Positions 55,460-62,800 of a stretch of DNA of 64,000 nucleotides are shown piece after piece. A program made the position numbers and the translations under genes. The first letter of the stretch is position 1. Every line of letters starts with the position of its first letter. The stretch comes from Prosopocoilus inquinatus (taxonomy: Eukaryota > Arthropoda > Insecta > Coleoptera > Lucanidae), in assembly GCA_036172665.1 (NCBI GenBank), contig JAYKNF010000013.1:5146001-5210000 (forward strand), given 5' to 3'. Under the pieces are notes generated by a model. It did not search any database, was not told where the DNA came from, and saw only the letters and a list, made by a program, of their open reading frames with translations.

Positions 55460-55465
55460 CTGTAT
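55460..55465. repeat. Target-site duplication, left copy
   Basis: CTGTAT, the last satellite bases before the (AAT)n tract, is repeated directly at 59861-59866 where the satellite resumes. Joining the flanks across one copy restores an exact 149-bp monomer (start 55379, 87 bp left plus 62 bp right). Confidence 0.92.
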
Positions 55466-55492
55466 AATAATAATAATAATAATAATAATAAT
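55466..55492 (-). repeat. (ATT)9 3' tail of the retrotransposon
   Basis: Nine AAT units on the plus strand, read as (ATT)9 at the element's 3' end, directly after AATAAAC. Microsatellite tails in place of poly(A) are typical of CR1-like LINEs and arise during target-primed reverse transcription. Confidence 0.93.
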
Positions 55493-55678
55493 GTTTATTG
55501 GTGATGGTCATTCAAGAGAATTTTCACACGTCACAGATTTAACAAATTAAAATATAACATTAATAGTAATATTGTCGAATGCAATAGGCAGAGAATATAA
55601 ATAAAAGTAAAAGATGTACATATAAATAAAATATACATTTATATACTTATAAATAAACGGTTATTGACGATTTGAGGG
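55493..55678 (-). other. Retrotransposon 3' UTR with AATAAA
   Basis: A 186-bp AT-rich stretch between the ORF2 stop (TAA, plus-strand TTA at 55679-55681) and the tail. On the minus strand a CCAATAAAC motif (AATAAA at 55494-55499) abuts the ATT repeats. It could act as a poly(A) signal or as part of the 3' RNA structure recognised by the RT; both are inference. Confidence 0.8.
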
Positions 55679-58597
55679 TTATCTGACGGGGAGACTAGTT
55701 AAATCACAAAAATCATTTTCAAGAAACTCTTGGATATTATAGAATGCTTTTCCCAGCAGGTAGTTTTTTATCACCTTCTTAAATTCTGATAATTCTAAAT
55801 TTACGATATGTGTGGGTAACACATTAAATAATTTTATTCCAAAGTAGTTAATGCCATCCCTAGCTCTTTGAGTTCTATTGTATTTAATTAATAGTTCGTT
55901 TTTATTACGAGTGTTATAAGTGTGATAATCGTCATTCCTCTTATAGTGAAATATATTAGTTTTTACGTGTAATAAACAAGTTAGTATGTAGATCGAGGTG
56001 AAAGTTAAAAGTTTGAATTCAATAAATTTGGACTTACAGCAATCTGTAAAACTCAAGCCCGCCATTATCCTTATGCACCTCCTCTGAACACGAAAGACCT
56101 GCGAAGCATGGGAAGAGCCTCCCCAACACAAAACCGCGTACGACATGTGAGAGTGAAAGCAAGCGTAATATGTCTTTATCAGGGTTGCGAATGGTACAAT
56201 GCTGATTAAATTTCTTATCATGAAAATACCTGTGTTCAGTTTCTTACAGAGTTTACTGATATGCTCAGCCCAAGTTAATTTGGTATCCAAGCAAACCCCG
56301 AGGTATTTAACGGGCTCGCGGTAGTTATCCAAAGGTCGAAGTGTAAAGAGCAAATTTTGGGTTTTAGTGTCATTTAGCACCAAAGAATTAGAATGAAACC
56401 ATTCCACCACATTCTTGTGTGTCTCTCTTACTAAAGTATGCAGATCATGTAAATTGTGATCTCTGTTTATGGTGCAGGTGTCATCAGCGAATAAAACTAT
56501 TTTACTGTTTCCTGTAACTCGCAAGGGTAAATCGTTCATAAAGAATAAAAATAAAAGTGGACCGAGTACGGATCCTTGAGGTACTCCGTGTTTAATTGAC
56601 AATTTTGTTGAAGATAAGTTGTTATATGTAACATATTGAGTGCGATTTGACAAATAAGACTTAATTAAATTTATACTTTCACTACTGAAGTTAGTAAGAT
56701 GTAATTTATGCAGCAAAAGATCGTGAGACACACAATCGAATGCTTTGGTAAGGTCGTAAAATGAAGCTTGTACGTACAATTTGTTTTCGAAGCCATCTTG
56801 TATATAGTCAATTAAACTGCTGATGGCTGCTGTAGTAGATCTATTTTTCCTGAATCCAAATTGAGCATTGTTTATCAAATTATGCTTGACCAAGTATGTA
56901 TTTATTTGAATTTTCAGTATCGTTTCAAATATTTTGCCAATTACTGGGATGATTGATATTGGCCTGTAATTCGCAACGTCATCGGTACACCCTTTTTTGA
57001 ATATAGGAACAACCCTGGCTACTTTGAGACAATCAGGAAAGATGTTATTTGAAATACACTGATTAATAATTTTACAGAGTGGAATGATAATCAAATTTTT
57101 TATTGATTTTATAATTTTTATATTTAACGAAAACGAATCTTTACTAGTATTATTTTTCATTTTAGTTATAATATCTCGCATTTCATTGTAACTAATTTCT
57201 TTAAAATTAAATTGTGAATATGTATTGCCTTCCAGTGGACAAGGTTTTTTATTTCTGGCATTAATGTCTGATGTTTTAGAAGAAATAATATTACTCGCAA
57301 TATTAGCAAAAAATGTGTTAAAATCATTTGCATTTAGTGAATTAGAAACTGGATATTTTATTATGGGATTGTTACTTTTAATTACATTCCATGAAGCAAG
57401 TTGTTTATTTTTTGACTCGTTAATGTATTTCGAGTTAGCAGTCATTTTGTTTTTTACAATGAGTTTTCTGTACTGTTTACGTTGTGATTTTAAATCATCT
57501 TTCGTAATGATATTAGGATCATATTTATGGAGTTGTGAAATCAGTTGCAGCCTATTTCTACACTCCCTCACCTCTTCGGTAAACCACTTTATTTTTACAG
57601 TTGTACTCTCGTTATTTTTAACTAGTTTTGATTTCACAGGAATGCATTCGTTAAAAGCCGAGACTAATACGCGTAGAAACATTGAAAATTTTTCATTGAT
57701 GTGCAAAGTAGTGTTATCAATAAAACTGAAATTGATATTATTTACCGATTTATAAAATTCAAACATGCCACTATCAGTAATCGGACGATATGTGATTTTC
57801 TTTTTAGTATTCGGTTGTCTTTTTAAATCATATATGAAGGAAATTGCTAAATGATCTGAGAGGCAGGGATCAATAACATCAATAGCGCATGCATTAATGT
57901 TAAGATTAGTGAAAATATTATCCAAACATGCCTCTTTCCTTGTATTTTGGAAATTGGTTCTAATTAAACCAAACGATTCGCAGAGATGACACAAGGATAT
58001 GGCTTGTTTTGTATGTAAGTTAAAATGAACATTAAAATCACCTGTCAAAACAATACCCTTATTTAATGCCAACTTATTTAGCACTGATTCAAGTTTGTTT
58101 AGAAAATTTTCAAAATTTCCATTTGGCGATCTATATATCGTCAAAATTTGAATATTATGACAATTAACACCAGCTATTTCAATGTCAACCTCACACGAGT
58201 AATCTATCGGTTCGAACGGCAAAGGCTTAAAAGAATTAATATTATTTTTTAAGAACAGCGCAGATCCTCCCCGTATATGGGACGACCTGCAAAACTCGGA
58301 TACATTAATATAATTACCGATTTTGACCGCCGTTAAATCATGCTTTTCGAGCCAGTGTTCATTAAAACAAATTACATCGAAATGTTTATCTGTAAGAAAG
58401 CATTCTATTTCGTGTATTTTATTACGTAATCCTTGTATATTGTAATGGAGTATAGAAATGTTTGTAGCATATTTTATTGTACTATTACCTTCCCCGTCAG
58501 TTAACCCCCGCACGTCACTAATATAGAAATTTGTTTGTAATTGATCAATGTCATTTATGTACCCGCAGCGATATTTGTTCTGAAAAAATTTGAGCAC
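55679..58597 (-). CDS. ORF2: endonuclease-reverse transcriptase
   Basis: Nicks target DNA and reverse-transcribes element RNA by target-primed reverse transcription. Residues about 46-252 are an EEP/APE-type endonuclease: HYNIQG (N53), NEHWL (E80), YRSP (155), GDFN (186-189) and SDH (247-249). Residues about 490-760 are the RT: NYRPIS (543), QFGFRKNRST (579), YDLTKAFD (catalytic D615), GVPQGSVLGP (671) and FADD (703-706). The C-terminus ends in a LINE-like FKKVIKNYLLGKAFYNIQEFL-type segment with no RNase H seen. The given start is GTG. The frame is open only to 58600 (in-frame TAA at 58601-58603), and the first internal Met is residue 278, after the endonuclease. It overlaps ORF1 by about 45 bp in the -1 frame, so expression as an ORF1-ORF2 fusion by frameshifting is likely. 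No stops or frameshifts interrupt it. Confidence 0.93.
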   Translation of the reverse strand: MLKFFQNKYRCGYINDIDQLQTNFYISDVRGLTDGEGNSTIKYATNISILHYNIQGLRNKIHEIECFLTDKHFDVICFNEHWLEKHDLTAVKIGNYINVSEFCRSSHIRGGSALFLKNNINSFKPLPFEPIDYSCEVDIEIAGVNCHNIQILTIYRSPNGNFENFLNKLESVLNKLALNKGIVLTGDFNVHFNLHTKQAISLCHLCESFGLIRTNFQNTRKEACLDNIFTNLNINACAIDVIDPCLSDHLAISFIYDLKRQPNTKKKITYRPITDSGMFEFYKSVNNINFSFIDNTTLHINEKFSMFLRVLVSAFNECIPVKSKLVKNNESTTVKIKWFTEEVRECRNRLQLISQLHKYDPNIITKDDLKSQRKQYRKLIVKNKMTANSKYINESKNKQLASWNVIKSNNPIIKYPVSNSLNANDFNTFFANIASNIISSKTSDINARNKKPCPLEGNTYSQFNFKEISYNEMRDIITKMKNNTSKDSFSLNIKIIKSIKNLIIIPLCKIINQCISNNIFPDCLKVARVVPIFKKGCTDDVANYRPISIIPVIGKIFETILKIQINTYLVKHNLINNAQFGFRKNRSTTAAISSLIDYIQDGFENKLYVQASFYDLTKAFDCVSHDLLLHKLHLTNFSSESINLIKSYLSNRTQYVTYNNLSSTKLSIKHGVPQGSVLGPLLFLFFMNDLPLRVTGNSKIVLFADDTCTINRDHNLHDLHTLVRETHKNVVEWFHSNSLVLNDTKTQNLLFTLRPLDNYREPVKYLGVCLDTKLTWAEHISKLCKKLNTGIFMIRNLISIVPFATLIKTYYACFHSHMSYAVLCWGGSSHASQVFRVQRRCIRIMAGLSFTDCCKSKFIEFKLLTFTSIYILTCLLHVKTNIFHYKRNDDYHTYNTRNKNELLIKYNRTQRARDGINYFGIKLFNVLPTHIVNLELSEFKKVIKNYLLGKAFYNIQEFLENDFCDLTSLPVR

Positions 58598-59724
58598 GTA
58601 TTATCACAGTCTACATATCTTAGGTTGTTATAATTTACTTTTGTAGGTGTTTCTGAAATATTTAACATAAGTTTCCCTATATATGAAAACAATTTGTTTT
58701 TACCGCTAGGTCTTAAATGTAAACCATGATTTGTTTTATCTTTGGTATTTAAAAGAGAGTTAACTTCAATGAAACTGTTACCACTTTTATCGAGATTGTT
58801 TAAAAATGAATACATTTTACAATTAAATCTGTATATATCATCATTTAATGCATGCTGCCCTTCCCAAAAGGGGACTGAGACGTATATTACTTGACATTTG
58901 TTATAAAGTTTTTCAAGTTTTGTAAACACACTTTTTGGGACCATAGATCTCTTTAATAGGTCGTTACATCCACCAATTATTACGATGAAATCCTTTTTTG
59001 TAAAATCGTTACATAAATCGAGTACATTAATCAAAACATCGTCAAAAACAGCGTTTGGTTTGCAAATTGTAAATGTATCGAAACTATCATTCAGGTAACT
59101 ACTTAAAAATTTATGAGAATTTCTAGCATGACTATCACCTATTACTAACACCTTGGATTTAACCCTGGTTGCAGCGCTCTGATTGCGTCGAATTTCATGA
59201 CTTGTTACCTCATCCTTCGTCGGCTCGGACAGCATGGGCTTAGGGCTAATGACAGCGACTCCTTGAACAGATGCCGTAGACAGCTCGGCTTCTTTTGTTG
59301 CGGATTTAGTTGGATGAACTGTGTTTACAATTTTAGTAGAATTCGTACCGGTTTTGTTATCTGCCAGGAGTTTTTGTTGAGATTTGATGTACCTCAAGGA
59401 TTTCGTTAAACGCACCGACAGTAAATTTACAGTTCGTTCAAGATTGTTGATTTTATTCAATAGATTAAAAATTAGCTTGTTAGATGTTTTTTTGTGAATT
59501 CGCGATTTTTCTTTAGGTACCGCCGATATAGCACTACTAACAGAGTTAAAAGATTCATTTAAATCCTCGCTACTAAAGTCTTGATTTACATTAAGAGCAC
59601 TTTTTAGTCTTGTTTTCAATTCGTGCTTGTTCCCCGTATCGTCCATATTTAACTTTTGTAATAAATTTTTCAGATCAATTAGCTTTAAGTTGTCAATTTG
59701 AGCGTCAGTGATTTTTAAATCCAT
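58555..59724 (-). CDS. ORF1: SAP-like/coiled-coil/SGNH esterase-like protein
   Basis: 389-residue ORF1 protein, the presumed RNA-binding and chaperone partner of ORF2. The start is ATG (plus-strand CAT 59722-59724). Residues 10-44 fit the SAP pattern (L13, L18, L21-L22, L25, then TGNKHEL at 30-36 and RL at 39-40), a DNA/chromatin-binding fold. Residues about 82-123 are a leucine-rich coiled coil (L88, L95, L102) for oligomerisation. Residues 124-188 are a Ser/Thr-rich linker. Residues 190-352 match the SGNH/GDSL hydrolase fold found in CR1-like ORF1 proteins: VLVIGDSHARN (S198), IIGGCND (N254) and HGLHLRPSGK (H333/H336). No CCHC zinc knuckles are visible. Esterase activity and RNA binding are inferred from family. 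The stop TAA (58555-58557) is followed at once by an ATG, but not in the ORF2 frame. Confidence 0.9.
   Translation of the reverse strand: MDLKITDAQIDNLKLIDLKNLLQKLNMDDTGNKHELKTRLKSALNVNQDFSSEDLNESFNSVSSAISAVPKEKSRIHKKTSNKLIFNLLNKINNLERTVNLLSVRLTKSLRYIKSQQKLLADNKTGTNSTKIVNTVHPTKSATKEAELSTASVQGVAVISPKPMLSEPTKDEVTSHEIRRNQSAATRVKSKVLVIGDSHARNSHKFLSSYLNDSFDTFTICKPNAVFDDVLINVLDLCNDFTKKDFIVIIGGCNDLLKRSMVPKSVFTKLEKLYNKCQVIYVSVPFWEGQHALNDDIYRFNCKMYSFLNNLDKSGNSFIEVNSLLNTKDKTNHGLHLRPSGKNKLFSYIGKLMLNISETPTKVNYNNLRYVDCDNTCSNFFRTNIAAGT
58582..58591 (-). promoter_or_regulatory. Putative -1 ribosomal frameshift slippery site
   Basis: On the minus strand ORF1 reads TCA AAT TTT TTC AGA. It contains two overlapping X XXY YYZ heptamers in the ORF1 frame: A AAT TTT (58585-58591) and T TTT TTC (58582-58588). 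ORF2 is in the -1 frame here (CTC AAA TTT TTT CAG), closed just upstream by TAA and lacking an ATG. A slip would bypass the ORF1 stop about 25 bases downstream and fuse the proteins. I could not identify a convincing stimulatory stem-loop or pseudoknot by eye. Confidence 0.65.
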
Positions 59725-59860
59725 CCTGAAGAATGTATCTTGAGAACCCTGTACAACTATTTCACTGATAGGTCAAACTTTTTGCGAACTTTTTAATATT
59801 TCACACTCAGCGCGAGACCAAAACGGAGCACGTCCGAACCGGGCCACAGCACGTCAGGAT
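59725..59860 (-). other. Retrotransposon 5' UTR, probable internal promoter region
   Basis: 136 bp between the element's 5' end and the ORF1 ATG, more GC-rich toward the 5' terminus (GTGGCCCGG, GGTCTCGCGC) than the rest of the element. LINEs of this type usually carry an internal promoter here, but no specific core element is confidently recognised. Abutting the target-site duplication supports a full-length 5' end. Confidence 0.6.
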
Positions 59861-59866
59861 CTGTAT
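59861..59866. repeat. Target-site duplication, right copy
   Basis: CTGTAT directly repeats 55460-55465 and is followed by CTAATCGATCC, the normal satellite continuation after GTGCTGTAT. Confidence 0.92.
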
Positions 59867-62800
59867 CTAATCGATCCTTACTTATCTATCATGTTATTTG
59901 ACGTTTCGATGGACTCCAGTAACTCTGATGGGAGATACGACGTTTTCGGACGCAGCAGAAACTGGAAATAGTTTTTAACGAAACAACACATATTAGCGTT
60001 GTTCCTGTGATGTATCTAATCGATCCTTACTTATCTATCATGTTATTTGACGTTTGGATCGACTCCAGTAACTCTGATGTGATATACGAAGTTCTCGGGC
60101 GCAGCAGAAGCTGGAAATAGTTTTAAACGAAACAGCACGCATTAGCGTTGTTCCTGTGATGTATCTAATCGATCCTTACTCACCTATCATGTTATTTGGG
60201 GTTTCGATGGACTCCAGTAACTCTGATGTGAGATACAAAGTTTACGGACGCAGCAGAAGCTGGAAATAGTTTTAAATGAAACAACACGTATTAGCGTTGT
60301 TCCTGTGATGTATCTAATCGATCCTTACTCAGTTCTCATGTTATTTGACGTTTGGACGGACTCCAGTAACTCTGATGTGAGATACAAAGTTCTCGGACGC
60401 AGCAGAAGCTGGAAATAGTTTTGAACGAACCAACACGTATTAGCGTTGTTCCTGTGATGTATCTAAACGATCCTTACTTATCTAACATGTTATTTGACGT
60501 TTGGATGGACTCCAGTAACTCTAATGTGAGATACGAAATTTTCGGACGCAGCAGCAGCTGGAAATAGTTTTAAACGAAACAACACATATTAGCGTTGTTC
60601 CTGTGATGTATGTAATCGATCCTTACTCATCTATCATGTTATTTGACGTTTGGACGGACTCCAGTAACTCTGATGTGAGATACAAAGTTCTCGGACGCAG
60701 CAGAAGCTGGAAATAGTTTTGAACGAAACAACACGTATTAGCGTTGTTCCTGTGATGTATCTAAACGATCCTTACTTATCTAACATATTATATGACGTTT
60801 GGATGGACTCCAGTAAGTCTGATGTGAGATACAAAGTTTTTGGACGCAGCAGCTGCTGGAAATAGTTTTAAACGAAACAACACGTATTAGCGTTGTTCCT
60901 GTGCTGTATCTAATCGATCCTTACTCATCTATCATGTTATTTGGCGTTTCGATGGACTCTGATGTGAGATACAAAGTTTACGGACGCAGCAGAAGCTGGA
61001 AATAGTTTTGAACGAACCAACACGCATTAGCGTTGTTCCTGTGATGTATCTAAACGATCCTTACTTATCTAACATGTTATTTGACGTTTCGATGGACTCC
61101 AGTAACTCTGATGTGAGATACGACGCTTTCGGACGCAGCAGAAGCTGGAAATAGTTTTTAACGAAACAACACGCATTAGCGTTGTTCCTGTGATGTATCT
61201 AATCGATCCTTACTCATCTATCATGTTATTTGGCGTTTCGATGGACTCTGATGTGAGATACAAAGTTTACGGACGCAGCAGAAGCTGGAAATAGTTTTAA
61301 ATGAAACAACACGTATTAGCGTTGTTCCTGTGATGTATCTAATCGATCCTTACTCATCTATCATGTTATTTGACGTTTGGATGGACTCCAGTAACCCTGA
61401 TGTGAGATACGAAATTTTCGGACGCAGCGGAAGCTGGAAATAGTTTTAAACGAAACAACACGCATTAGCGTTGTTCCTGTGATGTATCTAATCGATCCTT
61501 ACCCATCTATCATGTTATTTGTCGTTTCGATGGACTCTAGTAATTCTGATGTGAGATACGAAGTTTTTGGACGCAGCAGGAGCTGGAAATAGTTTTGAAC
61601 GAAACAACACGTATTAGCGTTGTTCCTGTGATGTATCTAAACGATCCTTACCCATCTATCATGTTATTTGTCGTTTCGATGGACTCTAGTAATTCTGATG
61701 TGAGATACGAAGTTTTTGGACGCAGCAGGAGCTGGAAATAGTTTTGAACGAAACAACACGTATTAGCGTTGTTCCTGTGATGTATCTAAACGATCCTTAC
61801 TTATCTAACATGTTATTTGACGTTTGGATGGACTCCAGTAACTTTGATGTGAGATACGAAGTTCTCGGACGCAGCTGAAGCTGGAAATAGTTTTAAACGA
61901 AACAACACGTATTAGCGTTGTTCCTGTGATGTATCTAATCGGTCCTTACTTAGCTACTATGTTATTTGACGTTTCGATGGACTCCAGTAACTCTAATGTG
62001 AGATACGAAATTTTCGGACGCAGCAGCAGCTGGAAATAGTTTTAAACGAAACAACACATATTAGCGTTGTTCCTGTGATGTATCTAATCGATCCTTACTC
62101 ATCTATCATGTTATTTGACGTTTGGACGGACTCCAGTAACTCTGATGTGAGATACAAAGTTCTCGGACGCAGCAGAAGCTGGAAATAGTTTTGAACGAAG
62201 CAACACGTATTAGCGTTGTTCCTGTGATGTATCTAAACGATCCTTACTTATCTAACATATTATATGACGTTTGGATGGACTCCAGTAAGTCTGATGTGAG
62301 ATACAAAGTTTTTGGACGCAGCAGCAGCTGGAAATAGTTTTAAACGAAACAACACGTATTAGCGTTGTTCCTGTGCTGTATCTAATCGATCCTTACTTAT
62401 CTATCATGTTATTTGACGTTTCGATGGACTCCAGTAACTCTGATGTGAGATACGACGTTTTCGGACGCAGCAGAAGCTGGAAATAGTTTTAAACGAAACA
62501 ACACATATTAGCGTTGTTCCTGTGATGTATCTAATCGATCCTTACTCATCTATCATGTTATTTGAAGTTTGGACGGACTCCAGTAACTCTGATGTGAGAT
62601 ACAAAGTTCTCGGACACAGCAGAAGCTGGAAATAGTTTTGAACGAAACAACACGTATTAGCGTTGTTCCTGTGATGTATCTAAACGATCCTTACTTATCT
62701 AACATGTTATTTGACGTTTGGATGGACTCCAGTAACTCTAATGTGAGATACGAAATTTTCGGACGCAGCAGCAGCTGGAAATAGTTTTAAACGAAACAAC

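Larger units (their letters stand above)
1..55465. repeat. 149-bp satellite array, left arm (373.6 monomers)
   Basis: Continuous head-to-tail tandem repeat with a 149-bp monomer. Phased on TGTGAGATAC, starts fall at 1, 150, 299, 448, 597 and so on. After adding back the recognisable deletions, exactly 373 monomers fit before position 55379, and an 87-bp partial monomer ends at the retrotransposon junction. Conserved blocks in order are TGTGAGATAC, GGACGCAGC, CTGGAAATAG, AACAACAC, ATTAGCGTTGTTCCTGTG, TGTATCTAA, CGATCCTTAC, CATGTTATTTG and GATGGACTCC. Variable positions between them define types that recur in ordered series (higher-order repeats). No gene is seen: 149 is not a multiple of three, and stops (TAG in GGAAATAGTT, TAA in ATCTAA, TGA in TGTGAG) close the frames. 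Family identity is not recognised; centromeric or pericentromeric placement is inference. Confidence 0.98.
55466..59860 (-). mobile_element. Complete non-LTR retrotransposon, Jockey/CR1-like
   Basis: A 4395-bp insertion in the satellite, flanked by a 6-bp direct repeat. In minus-strand order it has a 136-bp 5' UTR, ORF1 (389 codons), ORF2 (972 codons, endonuclease plus reverse transcriptase), a 186-bp 3' UTR ending in AATAAA, and a (ATT)9 tail. No long terminal repeats are present. Both reading frames are open with catalytic motifs intact, so it appears full length and potentially active. Endonuclease N-terminal to RT, no visible RNase H domain, and an SGNH-type ORF1 place it with the Jockey/CR1 superfamily. 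The clade (CR1, Daphne, Kiri, Crack or similar) cannot be fixed without an RT phylogeny. Confidence 0.95.
2210..61260. repeat. Dispersed 9-bp-deleted (140-bp) monomer class, 23 copies
   Basis: In these monomers GGACTCCAGTAACTCTGATG is shortened to GGACTCTGATG, most simply by a deletion between two CT repeats. Each is followed by AAAGTTTACGG or AAAGTTTAAGG. Ends lie near 2.23, 2.52, 7.57, 7.86, 11.28, 11.57, 20.20, 20.49, 24.50, 24.79, 27.17, 27.46, 33.11, 36.67, 36.96, 37.55, 40.22, 40.51, 49.44, 53.60, 53.89, 60.96 and 61.25 kb. Most come as pairs 289 bp apart flanking a GACGCTTTCGG monomer; 33.11, 37.55 and 49.44 kb are unpaired. The coordinates span the set, which is not contiguous. Confidence 0.9.

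Noticed and set aside
1..55465. CRISPR-like array of regular repeats
   Set aside because: The repeats are 149 bp head to tail with no unique spacers and no cas genes. Variation is spread through the monomer, as in satellite DNA.
55466..55492. (AAT)9 as an independent microsatellite
   Set aside because: It sits exactly at the 3' end of the LINE, beside AATAAA and the target-site duplication, so it is the element's tail.
57225..57755. 176-codon plus-strand open frame
   Set aside because: It lies antisense inside ORF2, whose domains are clear. The hydrophobic composition is the mirror of AT-rich sense codons.
58552..58557. TAAATG stop-restart for ORF2 translation
   Set aside because: The ATG following the ORF1 stop is in the ORF1 frame, not the ORF2 frame, so it cannot start ORF2.
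59197..59409. 70-codon plus-strand open frame
   Set aside because: Antisense to the linker and coiled-coil region of ORF1; no recognisable domain.
55466..59860. LTR retrotransposon or endogenous virus
   Set aside because: No terminal repeats, protease, integrase or envelope are present. The endonuclease-RT order, short TSD and microsatellite tail are those of a LINE.
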